Positions 11,301-20,443 of a stretch of 64,000 nucleotides of DNA are shown here, in pieces. A program made the translations under genes and the position numbers. Location: positions 2,666,001 to 2,730,000 of the forward strand of contig NC_135123.1 in assembly GCF_050908995.1 (NCBI RefSeq). Reading direction: 5' to 3'. Position 1 is the first letter of the stretch; each line of letters opens with the position of its first letter. The notes under the pieces were generated by a model. That model was not told the origin of the DNA and did not search any database. It was given only the letters and a program-made list of their open reading frames with translations. The stretch is from Andrena cerasifolii (taxonomy: Eukaryota; Arthropoda; Insecta; Hymenoptera; Andrenidae).

Positions 11301-14300
11301 TTACAAGACTTTTCTAATTCTAACATTTCTCGGTAAAGATAATCTTGTCGCTAGAAAAATTTACAATAAATATATTATTGAGAAATACTTATATGATAAA
11401 CTGGGAAAGAAAATTATTTAATTACCGCATCGACGTGAATGTAAAATAAATGTGAAGGATGGTAAAGAATCCTGATGAGTCGTTTCACTTGCCGACTAGC
11501 TCTGCCATTTACTGTTAATAGGTAAGCTATTCGAGCAGGCTTTCCTTTTTCAGTCTCTGTACTTGTATTTCGAGCTTCCTGTGCTTTGAATCCTATTACG
11601 AAAGACGTACAATTTGTCTAAATTTATAATCGTCAGATGTCATAAATGTATATACAGTAGTGTCTCGTTAGCTGACCGTCGCTATCCTTACGAGTTCTTA
11701 CAATTAGAAAGCCGAAGATCCACCTGGAAGTTAAGCTAAGCTATGCTTTACTATGTTATGCTATATCTGGCTGTGCTATAAAACATAACTTACAAGGGAA
11801 CATCCCGAACCCGGAAATTCGAAAAATTCTGAAACTTTGTGAATATGTAGAGAATTTCCTCCTCATTACAACGCAATTTTTGTGTGTTGCCCAAATTCAC
11901 TCTAAGGGGGTGTAATTGACCCCTGAAAATCCGGTTATTTTCCGATTTTGTGTTATAACTCGTGAACTGTGAAATATTTTTTTCACCAAATGATAGATCT
12001 AATTAAAAGAAGTAACATTTGTATTGAAAATTTTTTCCTATCTCTTACAGATTGCGAGTTACAAAATAAAATCGGAAAATAGCCGAATTTTCAGGGGTTA
12101 ATTCCACCCCCGTGGAGTGAATTTGGGCAGCAAACAAAAATTGCGCTGTAATTAGGAGGAAATCCCACATAAATTCACAAAGTTTCAGAATTTTTTTAAT
12201 TTTCGGGATAGGGATTTTCCCTTGTTAGCTGTTGGTTGAAACGGTTTCATGAGGTTGCATTGAAGCTAATTTTTTAAAACTTAGTATAGCATAGCATAGC
12301 GTAGCATAGCTTAATTTAGCTCTTACGTGAATTCCTGGCTGAACGGAGCTAGCTTATCCCGATGCCCAGGCATGTTTGTTTTAACAACCTACCGGCTTAA
12401 GACATCGCTATCACGTACCGGGTGTCGGTATCTCACTCCGAATGTTTCTAAATCAGTCACTCGAATTCTTGGAACTCTACCTTCCCAGATAGACGTCCGG
12501 ACATGATCACGGACCCCGGCCAGCTAACGGGGCACTATTGTATTGTAAACAAGTGAACTAATGTGTTTACTTCCTTACTCTGAATTCCAGTCCAAAACAC
12601 ATTAATAGTCAAATATCCACCACAAGAATATTTTGGATTACCAGAACATTTCATATTACAACTAGAATCTGGTAACCGCTTTAGTTGCGATGGTTTTTCC
12701 ATTCCACAGAAGCATTCAACACTGAAATTAAACATTTATCTGATATACATATTCGGTATAATACATTTCAAAATATAAGTGCTATATATTCCAGTGGTAA
12801 CTATGCGAATTCAAACTAGTTATTATGGTATCTTAATTGTAACACATAAGGAAAGTCATACAAGAGTTCTGTTTAACAAATTGAAAGGCAGATTGAAATA
12901 TTATGAAAAAAAATTCCTTTCCTTTCTTATCAATAATAACAATATGTATTGCTTGAACTTTCATTATCATGTTGACTGGCGCACTGCCATTGGATAAAAT
13001 GATTCCGAATACTAATCTTTACCCAGGACAAGTCCAAGGAGAAGGTATACTAAGAGGCGACACTCTGACGATGAAACTAGTTTTAGAGAGAGACGAAATG
13101 CACAACCAATTTAAATGTCCATTCGGTAGTCGGAAAGAAGAGGGATTAACAAGAGGCGATAGTAAGACGAAGATATACAGCTGCCAATATAACCAATTTA
13201 AAGGGACAAGCCAACGAAGAACTTCAAAGATACCGCTCGGAGTGTCGCCTCTTGTTAGTATATAGTGCCTACCCGAGATATAGTGACTTAGGTGTGAAGT
13301 CCCTTAGCGGGGACTCACCCGACACCCTGCTGGGTACTGGCCGCTAAACGTGCCCCCCTACTACCTCCTGCAGGACTGTATTTAGAGAATACCAGGACAA
13401 AACCGGGGCCCTAACAGTAAATAAAACAGAAATTGATGATACGGTTTATCATTATTAAAAGACATAAATTAAGCTTTGCTACTGGCTATTAAAAATTGTC
13501 TCATATTAAATACAAATACATTTTAGTAAGGTATATGTACTGCATTAGAACAGTAGTGGAGAATTTATGAACCAATATAATAATTAATCAAAGCTTAATT
13601 GATGTCTTTTAATAATGATAAACCGTATCTTCAATTTCTGTTTTATTTTTTGTTAGGGTCCCGGTTTTGTCCTGGTCTTCTCTAAATACAGTCCTGAAAG
13701 AGGTAGTCTGATAGGTAGGTAAGACCCCGCTGAGGGACTTCACACCTAAGTCACTATATCTCGGATAGGCACTATACCTTCTCTTTGACAAGTCTGTCCT
13801 TACAAGATAACTCATAAGTAGCGTCTGTGAACAGATTGTCAGCTACACGTTAACTTGTACTTCCCTGATAGCCAGATCTGGGCGGCAGAATCTGACATCA
13901 GAACCGTAGTCGTCTGTGTCCGCAGATGGCTGCGTTCTGAAGTGCAGAGCCTAATGTCAGTGCTTGATGTCAGATCGGCAGCAAATCCGCAGCAGATTCT
14001 GCCGTTTGCTACGGTTCTGACGTCAGACTCTGCGCTCTCATGCTAGAGCCAGACCCTGCTACCAGTCTGATGTCAGACTGGAGACTGCTGGTTATCAGGG
14101 TTAGCAGTCAACTTGTTAATCAGCGCAATAGTGGCCTTACCCACAATTTTGGGTGGATTGACATTTCATTGTCAGTCTAAACCACCTCTTATACAGCAAC
14201 ATTTTAATTCTATAGTGGCCTAAGCAACCTTCCAAAAACATCTACAAAATGGCAGGTCAAAAATGTGTTTTTGCACCGAGCATTTTGTTAATCTACGTCA

Positions 14301-17300
14301 CGCAATAGTAATTCTCCAATATTCATACATTTACAGTTATATACTAATAATACACACCTTAGCAATTATATTTTTTAAAAAATCACACTTATGTGCCTAA
14401 AAATAGAAATTAAAGCAACGACTTTAGAACGTTAATAATTTCATTAGGCGCAATTTCAAAACAAAAGTTTTGGGTTTACGCCACTATTGCGCTGATAGTC
14501 ACAAGTAATTGTATGTTTAAAGGTTCAAGACCAGTTTATATGCACGCGTGTGAAGAATAATTCATAATAATTTTCAAGTGCTTATGTATCATAATAAAAG
14601 TTTTTAAGTAATTAGGTTAGCTTCATACTATAAGTAATGCGGTTTTTCTGAGAGCTGAGTTTAGTCAATGGAATTAGTCGCGACCGTAAATAGGAACCTT
14701 TAGAAAATCTTTCATCCAAAATCCGCGAGTGCAGATTAAATGTTATTACAAACGTTTAAAATGCAAGTGACGAAAGGACATATTCGGCATGTTATTTTAC
14801 ATGAGTTTAATAAAGAAAATAATGCGACTATAGTAGTGAAAGACATATTTGAGTTATGTAGACAGATTATATTAGTGCAAGCCAGTAGTTAAAGATGGAT
14901 TAAGAACTTTCGAGCTGGGGACTAGAGTCTAGAAGATGAACCTCGTGCCGGGAGCCCTGAAGAGTTCCATGAAACCGTTTTACGGGTTACTGTTGAACGA
15001 AATTCAATAATAATTAGTGACGAATTAGCCCAGATGTTGAATTCGACTCATTCTAGGGTATTTGTTTATTTCACTTATGGGACTATTACCCGCATTACTT
15101 ATGAGATGACCTAATATATATATATAGAGCGTCCCAAAATTTAGGGACTTCCCGGAACATGCAATATTCTGAGACAAGAAGACATCGAAAAATCCTTTAC
15201 CGTTTTTGGGTCCGAGGCTTCATTCTCGAGATATTAACAGTTGAATATTAGCAGCGGAATATCCTAGTCGCGCAGGAGACGCGTGTAGATACAGGTTCAC
15301 ACATAAAACTGCCGCACTGGACATTTTCACGGTTTGAACCAACATAGTGGGCTGTGCGTGGGTCTGTATCTACACGCGCCACCTGCGTGCGCTTGTCAAC
15401 GTACGCTACCGCGTGCTCACCTGACTCGGCTTTAAACTTCCAGGCCCAGATGTTCAGCCTCTAATAATTCAGCTGTTAATATCTCGAGAACGAAGCCTCG
15501 GATCCCAAAAAGAGTGAAGGGCTTTTCGATGTCTCCTTGCATCAGGATATTGCATGTTCCGGGAAGTCCCTGAAGTTTGGGACACCCTGTATGCAGGATG
15601 AGGCATCTAAAACCGGTCATAACTCACCTGCTTTTAGCGCTAGAAAAAAATCCATCAGACCAATCTTACTTGGTTTCAAGGGGGGCATAATTTGATGTCA
15701 ATAGTTTTTTATAGGTGGAGGTGTAGAGGAGATGCGAAGGTTATTTTTATTTTTTTTTAATGAAATAATATGTTTTTTTTAAATTACCTTCCAATAGAAC
15801 GTTTTTAGATACATACAATGTATCTAATGCTAATGTGTCAATGTATGTAATCTTGAAGGTCCTTAACTACGATGGAAAAGATAAGTAGAAGATAAGTAAA
15901 AAAGCATATCATTCCACTTAAAAAAACAAAGTTGACCTTTCGCATCTCATCTGCACCTACACCTGCGGAAAAACTATTGACATCAAATTATGTCAAAAGC
16001 AGGCGAGTTATTCAGGTAGCCTGTTTTAGATGTCACCATACTCAACAGGGAAAGAGGAACATGTTTCTCAATTGTCTCGCATATTAATGATTAATAAATA
16101 CACAGAGTGGAGCAATAATTTTTTCCACTTAGAACATCTCCGTTATTTTGATATATATGAAAAAATATTACTTACGAAAGTTGTATGATAGCAAGGGAAT
16201 CATAATATAGCAGTAATAATTTTCTTATGGATGTAAGTGTATCAAAGGTTTTAGGGTCATCTCCATTTTTTTAGTTGGCATGCCATACTTTTTTATCCTT
16301 AATGCAACAGTAAGTGTTTAGATGATTTTAACAATGTATAGCATATGGTCGTTCTACGTTAAAGGAAAACGTAAAATAATGATTCTCAGATTATACGGAG
16401 TGCTCGACGCGACGTCCAATAACATTACCAATGTAATTATCAAATTATTGAAGCATATACACTTATCATTTCTGGAATGTGTAAACTTGTCGCATAGCAC
16501 CCCCCTCATGGATTCCAATGACCTTGAAATATGTTGTCAAGGTCAACATTCTGAACAGCTTTTCCCTATACATATTTCCGCCACTCAGTCTTAGTTTCCG
16601 AAATATTCTCAAAAATATTTTTTAAATTTCTTGCTTTGGTTTTATAATTTGAGTTAGTTTTGGGTTAGATTTGCTAGATTCGTTAGACATAACTGCAAAT
16701 ACAGAACAGACTCGTGAAATATCTCGTCTCTGGTTGTATACAAATGGCACAGTGTCGCCGGATTGTACTATTATGGCTCAGTATCTTACGAGATATCGGT
16801 ATAGGTATAGAGCTAGATTTGGGAGGGCGCTAATATGTGTATGTATATACCCAGTGGCGGATTCAAGAAAAGTGGCCCAGGTGGCAAACGTTCTGAGGGG
16901 CCCATTTTTTGGGAAAATGAAGAAGTACCTAGTTTACTAAAAATGGGCCAAGTGTAGTAGTACGAAAAAAATGTGGTGTTTGGATACCTATACCTAATCA
17001 TAATATTTTTTGGGAGATGGGGCCCTGGGGGGGTCTCCTGGGCAGGGGCCCAGGCGGCAACTGCTCATCAGCATCCCTGTTAAATCCGCCACTGTATATA
17101 CCATTCCATATAAGAGTAGACCTACGTGCCCGCTGATTTGCAACCGATCTGCGCAGCTCCCACTACTTCCTGCGCACGCGATTGGTCGTAGCGCTTTCTC
17201 TCCCGATTTTCTACTAATCAACAGCCTCCTCAGAGTCATCGTTGTGCGGAACGAGTCTACTCTTAAGTGTAATTCACTATAGTGTTGACTTTTTTTTTAA

Positions 17301-19914
17301 TTACTCACGCGTCGCCGCGGTCTCACCCCAAATCTAGCTCCATACCTGTACCGATATCTAGGAAAAGATAAACACAGATGTACCTGATTCCGAATACCAA
17401 AATATTTTTATGAATATCTCGAAAACTAAAGCCGACCGCCGTTTATATGTATAGGAAAAAATTTGGCTGTGCTTCCGAAAGGGACCGGTGGCCGATCGAG
17501 ATGAAACTTGGTGGGTATTACAAGGGGTGTGGAAAGACTTCAAATATAAAATTTTAGCTTCGGTAATTAATGCGTTCAAAAGATACAGGGGTAATTGTGC
17601 ATAAAAGGGTACACCTCGCCGATCTTTTTTAATCACTTTATCACGGTCCCTCCTCTTAACAATATTTCTGTTGACTTAGATCGACACAACGCATTTCACT
17701 TTCCAACTTGTCCCGGGTATTAGTATTGGTTGGGGCAAGATTGGTCCGGGCGATGCGCGCCCGCGAGCGGGCGCGTAAAGCATGGGGTAGCGACCCGATG
17801 TGGGTTTGGCGATGCTTAAAATGACTGTGATTAGAAGCATCGCGCGGCGGCGTGCAACATGCAACAATTGTTGCTTGAAGAAACGCGAGACAGTGGCGGA
17901 TTTAACAGGGCGGCCGATGAGCAGTTGCCGCCTGTGCCCCCGCCTAAAAGGCTCCCCACCCAGGGCCCCATCCTTAACCCTTTGACTACGAAAGGCGTAT
18001 ATATACGCTCTCACAAGTTTATCAATATATACGAAAGAAAAACTGAATATTTTTAATTTATTTGCAATTATTTATTTTTTTAACCCCTAAGAATGGTATC
18101 AAATCTCCGGGTGCCGTTTTAGTCAGTAGGTAGTCAGTGGATAACCAGTCGCAGCGACTGATATACGAATATCGCGCCGTCTGTATTGATGGTTCTCGCC
18201 GAGAGTGCGGCGCAGTCAAAAGGTGAAAAAAAAATTATGATTTTATCCAAACTATATTTTTTCTGTACTACTACACTAAGACTGTTTTTAGTAAACTAAC
18301 TCTTCATTTTCTTGGAAAAATATATATTTTTTTATATTTTTTTTCAGTAATACTACCCTTAGCCCGCTTTTAGTAAACTATCTTTTCATTTTCCCGAAAA
18401 AATGGGCCCCAGAACGTTTGCAACCTGGGCCTTTTTCCTTAAATCCGCCACTGGCGAGACAGTTCGAATTGTATCGTGAAGCGTGCACTACCGTTTATTC
18501 GATCGTTCTAATGGCGTTAACAGACCTAAATAACTCTCTTGAGAGAAATTGGAATTTAGAAAGCCTTGTTTCAGAAGTATTAGTGTCGCGAGAGGGGTGT
18601 ATCTTATGGTGTCAAAGCGTTGGACTATTACCATTCAGGCAAAAGTGCCCGAACGTAGTAACGAACTGATGTGAGTTTGGCGATGCTAAAAACGAGACTG
18701 TGGTTACAAAATTTCAAATACAAAAAATTTGGGATGCGAGGGTTCTCGGGTAAGGGGGGCCTGCACCAACATTAAAAAAAAATTTTTAAAAAAAATTAAC
18801 AAAATTTTGTATTAATATTTCGGAAACTAATAAATACCCCAAGCTACAATTTTAGATTTAGGGTCCACACCTCCTCCCCCCCCTTCCCAAAAACCTCAGT
18901 CTCGATCAGTCATAGGTCCCTTTCGGAATAATATCCCCATGTTTTCCTCTCTGCTGCAAACAGCTAGACACAGCAAAGCAATTAGTAAAACAGGCACTGT
19001 CTATCAAGAAAAGCTGACCATATCAGAAAATACAGGCACTGAATCATTACAGCATGCACTGCTATGACCATCTTGGTACCACACAACTTTTGTAAGCAAC
19101 ATTCTTCTTAATACATCTAAAAACAGCGGAGATGTTCCAAGTGGACAAAGCTATTGCCCCGGCTTGTATATGTTTAAACTGATAATACTTACGAATATTC
19201 TGTACCAGCGTACGAATATCCTGATTGCAGGCATAGGAGCGCACAACGCTCTGGAGAATTGTTCCCTTTAAAGACATGATAATAACCAGAGAGTATTCTT
19301 ACTGTTTTATCGTCTTTAAAACATCCTAAACTGACAGGCTTGTCTATAAATCCTGAAGAATGGGGGCACAGAGACTGTATTCTTTCTGGATACAATAATC
19401 CCTGTTGGTTAAGGCAAGTCACATTGACAATGCATTGTTTGCATACTTGGCTTTGTGCACGTGTCACAGCACTCACTGCTTCTCTGCCGGTAAATTCACA
19501 AGATGGTATAAAGTTTAATGATTTACGATCTAACTTTATTCTAGTAGTGTGGTTTCGCTGAGATTGTAAAACCTTATTCACATTAGTTTGTTTGTCTGGT
19601 GGAAGCTTCAATTGACGTAAGCCTTTCGGTAGACCTTTGTCTTCTTCAGGTTGCGGCGCATCATCCTGTGTAAAGCAAATAAGTTCGATGACACTACCGC
19701 CGATTAAAATTTAGAGTGTAATAAAAATTTCAACGGAACTTACTTCTTCCGAAGATAATCGGCTAGATTTCCGACTCCGAATTTCCCAGCCAAAAAACAT
19801 ATGAGCTAAATAAATTTGTACGCATAGTACGGTGATGCCGAATACGAATAGCATTCGATACTTTCGTAAGCAATTCGATGATCGAGTTATTGAATGATTC
19901 TTGGTTATAACCAT
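7852..19914 (-). CDS. oxt: Peptide O-xylosyltransferase, 7 exons
   Basis: Exons on the minus strand: 19744-19914, 19193-19665, 12579-12721, 11426-11592, 10969-11350, 9636-10585, 7852-8310. All junctions are GT/AG, phases agree and the total is 2745 nt (914 aa), within the known range for xylosyltransferases. The enzyme transfers xylose from UDP-xylose to serine of proteoglycan core proteins, starting the glycosaminoglycan linker in the Golgi. Visible: short cytosolic tail, membrane anchor (about 21-43), a Cys-rich stem, a WSC domain (about 171-255), a GT14 catalytic domain with YIHVD, IWGGASLL, WDFLVNLSESDFPI, DGGSDW and LLPVESFFHT, then CGCSPNDF and the xylosyltransferase C-terminal domain. 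No inactivating change seen. Introns 3, 5 and 6 are enlarged by single transposon insertions; intron 2 (6.5 kb) is a transposon cluster. Confidence 0.95.
8364..9607. mobile_element. 1.24 kb foldback element filling oxt intron 6
   Basis: Tips are CACTCCTCACATTAATTAAA and its exact inverse, flanked by TA (8362-8363, 9608-9609). The left arm runs to about 8960 and the right arm from about 9070, so arms exceed 500 bp and pair almost base for base; only a central ~110 bp is unpaired. No transposase is encoded. The TA duplication suggests mobilisation by a Tc1/mariner-type transposase. Without it the intron would be 79 nt. Confidence 0.88.
9636..10585 (-). CDS. oxt: oxt exon 6: end of catalytic domain and C-terminal domain
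   Basis: Starts IQIDGGSDWVAL, then LLPVESFFHTVLRNS, DNNLHVTNWKRKLGCKCQ, WCGCSPNDF and the beta-rich xylosyltransferase C-terminal domain through ILWVDPYG. The donor lies only 26 nt from a transposon end in intron 6. Confidence 0.95.
10634..10931. mobile_element. Foldback MITE in oxt intron 5
   Basis: Tips GCAGGCCTGCCCTTTACGG and its inverse, with nearly perfect arms meeting at GTGTCTACTCGTGG near 10780. TTTAGA directly repeats at both outer sides, a likely target duplication. Related to the GC-rich sequence at 1150-1609 (shared CCGGGTCCCAGAAC). Removing it leaves a 79-nt intron. Confidence 0.82.
10969..11350 (-). CDS. oxt: oxt exon 5: catalytic core
   Basis: Contains SIWGGASLLTTFL, WDFLVNLSESDFPI, MNFVKSHGRE and MWRIGDRKLPDG. 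The donor splits a Gly codon that is completed by exon 6 (DG joined to IQIDGGSDW). Confidence 0.95.
11426..11592 (-). CDS. oxt: oxt exon 4: start of catalytic domain
   Basis: Encodes RIAYLLTVNGRASRQVKRL and the FYIHVD strand, the first Rossmann-like part of the GT14 xylosyltransferase fold. Too short and stop-free to stand out alone, but both splice sites and both phases fit (phase 1 in, phase 0 out). Confidence 0.93.
11709..12341. mobile_element. AAGCCG...-type MITE, copy 1 (interrupted)
   Basis: Ends resemble AAGCCGGGAATCCACC and inverse of the intact 177-bp copy at 28320-28496, and the interior shares strings of AAGCTAAGCTATGC-like sequence and GAAACGGTT. It is split by the CAAGGG element at 11793-12224. 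End positions are approximate because the ends have diverged. Confidence 0.7.
11793..12224. mobile_element. CAAGGGAACA palindromic element, copy 1
   Basis: 432 bp with arms meeting in the middle; tips CAAGGGAACATCCCGAACCC and inverse. A 3-bp duplication, TTA, flanks it (11790-11792, 12225-12227). Copy 2 at 27495-27927 is nearly identical in length and has TCA duplications. Comparison with the uninterrupted host MITE at 28320 confirms insertion into the larger element. The 3-bp duplication fits PIF/Harbinger or CMC-type transposases. Confidence 0.85.
12579..12721 (-). CDS. oxt: oxt exon 3: second half of WSC
   Basis: Begins VECFCG and continues to CSGNPKYSCGGY, the conserved end of a WSC (carbohydrate-binding) domain. 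Separated from exon 2 by a 6.5 kb repeat-filled intron. Confidence 0.92.
13010..13815. repeat. Inverted-repeat element with an insertion in its left arm
   Basis: The left arm (about 13010-13047 plus 13263-13480) is the inverse of the right arm (about 13575-13815), sharing for example CGAGATATAGTGACTTAGG. The right arm lacks the 213-bp insert found in the left arm and so preserves the pre-insertion site GGTATAGTGCC. Confidence 0.8.
13048..13260. mobile_element. 213-bp TA-flanked MITE nested in the 13 kb inverted repeat
   Basis: Ends TACTAAGAGGCGACACTC and, inverted, TACTAACAAGAGGCGACACTC-like. TA precedes and follows it (13046-13047, 13261-13262). The opposite arm at about 13770-13785 is the empty site, so the insertion is directly demonstrated. 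Confidence 0.82.
13830..14115. repeat. CTGACATCAG-unit repeat
   Basis: Dense degenerate copies of TCTGACATCAGA-like palindromic units, as at 5600-5770. Outer sequence ACTTCCCTGATAGCCAG is roughly mirrored by CTGGTTATCAGGGTTAGCAG at the right. The open frame across it is an artefact of the repeat. Confidence 0.6.
14119..14495. mobile_element. MITE with ATCAGCGCAATAGTGG ends
   Basis: ATCAGCGCAATAGTGGCC at the left is the inverse of GCCACTATTGCGCTGAT at the right; both ends adjoin A/T dinucleotides, so TA or TAA duplication is possible. The interior is AT-rich and non-coding. Confidence 0.72.
14761..15083 (+). pseudogene. mariner transposase N-terminal fragment
   Basis: Reading on the plus strand gives IRHVILHEFNKENNAT, the start of a mariner transposase, then after frame changes a WIKNFRAGD-like stretch, then a degenerate SLEDEPR-like block and, after another change, VTVERNS and DELAQMLNSTHSRV, the second helix-turn-helix. 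At least three frame disruptions or stops are present and the catalytic DD34D domain is missing. A decayed copy, not the source of any active transposase. Confidence 0.75.
15125..15592. mobile_element. Inverted-repeat element ending GGGACACCCTGTAT
   Basis: AGGGACTTCCCGGAACATGC at the left pairs with its inverse at 15552-15575; outer tips read GCGTCCCAAA and TTTGGGACACC, flanked by TAT. Inner arms include CTCGAGATATTAACAG and inverse. A single end-like sequence of the same kind, GGGACACCCTGTATA, is found at 61672. Confidence 0.72.
15640..16015. repeat. Inverted-repeat element
   Basis: GCATAATTTGATGTCAATAG near 15685 pairs with CTATTGACATCAAATTATG near 15975, and TAACTCACCTGCTTTT pairs with AAAGCAGGCGAGTTA at the outer ends. 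Interior AT-rich. Confidence 0.65.
16016..16851. other. oxt intron 2 sequence without recognised elements
   Basis: Several short open frames but no coding resemblance; no matching inverted ends seen. Confidence 0.4.
16852..17094. mobile_element. hAT-type MITE, CAGTGGCGGATT family, copy 1
   Basis: Ends CAGTGGCGGATTCAAG and inverse of AAATCCGCCACTG. An exact 8-bp duplication, TATATACC, flanks it (16844-16851, 17095-17102). The 8-bp duplication and the CAGTG terminus are hAT hallmarks. Non-coding. Confidence 0.88.
17471..18928 (-). repeat. TTCCGAAAGGGACC-ended element, copy 1 (interrupted)
   Basis: Ends TTCCGAAAGGGACCGGTGG and, at the far side, the inverse of TTCCGAAAGGGACC. Extensively matches 32789-33352 in reverse orientation, for example AATACCCACCAAGTTTCATC there. 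Carries the hAT copy at 17891-18453. A fragment of the same family is at 23690-23845. Confidence 0.72.
17891..18453. mobile_element. hAT-type element, CAGTGGCGGATT family, copy 2
   Basis: CAGTGGCGGATTTAACAGGG to AAATCCGCCACTG. Flanked by GCGAGA on both sides, a duplication of at least 6 bp. Interior matches 54013-54554 in the opposite orientation, including CTCGCCGAGAGTGCGGCG and the AGCGTATATATACGC block. Nested in the 17471-18928 repeat. Confidence 0.82.
19193..19665 (-). CDS. oxt: oxt exon 2: stem, Cys-rich segment, first half of WSC
   Basis: Residues 58-215. Holds the SCEFTGREAVSAV and CKQCIVNVTC cysteine motifs of xylosyltransferases, then the WSC start GCFKDD and the YSYAGTEY block. 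Ends in phase 2 at a GTAAGT donor. Confidence 0.92.
19744..19914 (-). CDS. oxt: oxt exon 1: start and membrane anchor
   Basis: Starts at the ATG at 19914; encodes residues 1-57. A basic N-terminus followed by a hydrophobic segment at about residues 21-43 is the signal anchor of a type II Golgi protein. Donor GTAAGT follows two Glu codons (phase 0). Confidence 0.9.
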
Positions 19915-20435
19915 TTCTATTGTTTCAATTTATATTAATCGTATTTTTTGAATTTTGTTCAACTTCGTACTTGTCATAACCAAAATCAAAACGTAATCTT
20001 TCATAGGAGAAGAAACACAACTACTCATACGTTATATACACGTATGGCATTATATCCAATAGTATATTCGCTGCCACATGTTTATTTATATATAAATATA
20101 TGTACACGTTTGTACGTATGCAAACTTATATACAGGATTCAAATACTGAGTTATCGAAGGAACATAACACTTTACGGTTAAAGTGCAAGCTCATTAAAGT
20201 ACTTCGGTGGAAATATTCAATGGCATTGCTAACACGTGCTTATCAGCTTTTCAGTTGAGTAAGGAATTACGGCATAAAAGATTGAAAAAATAATCACGCG
20301 AGAAATATTCAGGCGTGATTTTAATTGATAATATCTATTGCTATAAATTAATATGTTAAATACATATATCTATGCAAGTCACATTCTATTGCGCTCCCTA
20401 AATTCATGTGTGTAAAATACACATTCAGAAATACA
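19915..20435. other. oxt 5' flanking region
   Basis: AT-rich sequence directly upstream of the oxt start. The oxt promoter and 5' UTR should be here, but no core-promoter element could be assigned with confidence. Confidence 0.4.
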
Positions 20436-20443
20436 GATTTATG

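Larger units (their letters stand above)
11655..12540. mobile_element. TA-flanked element in oxt intron 3 (outer of three nested)
   Basis: Left end CAGTAGTGTCTCGTTAGCTG and right end, inverted, CAATAGTGCCCCGTTAGCTG, with TA on both sides (11653-11654, 12541-12542). This is the Tc1/mariner pattern. It contains two further elements (11709-12341 and 11793-12224). Without it the intron would be about 98 nt. Confidence 0.78.
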
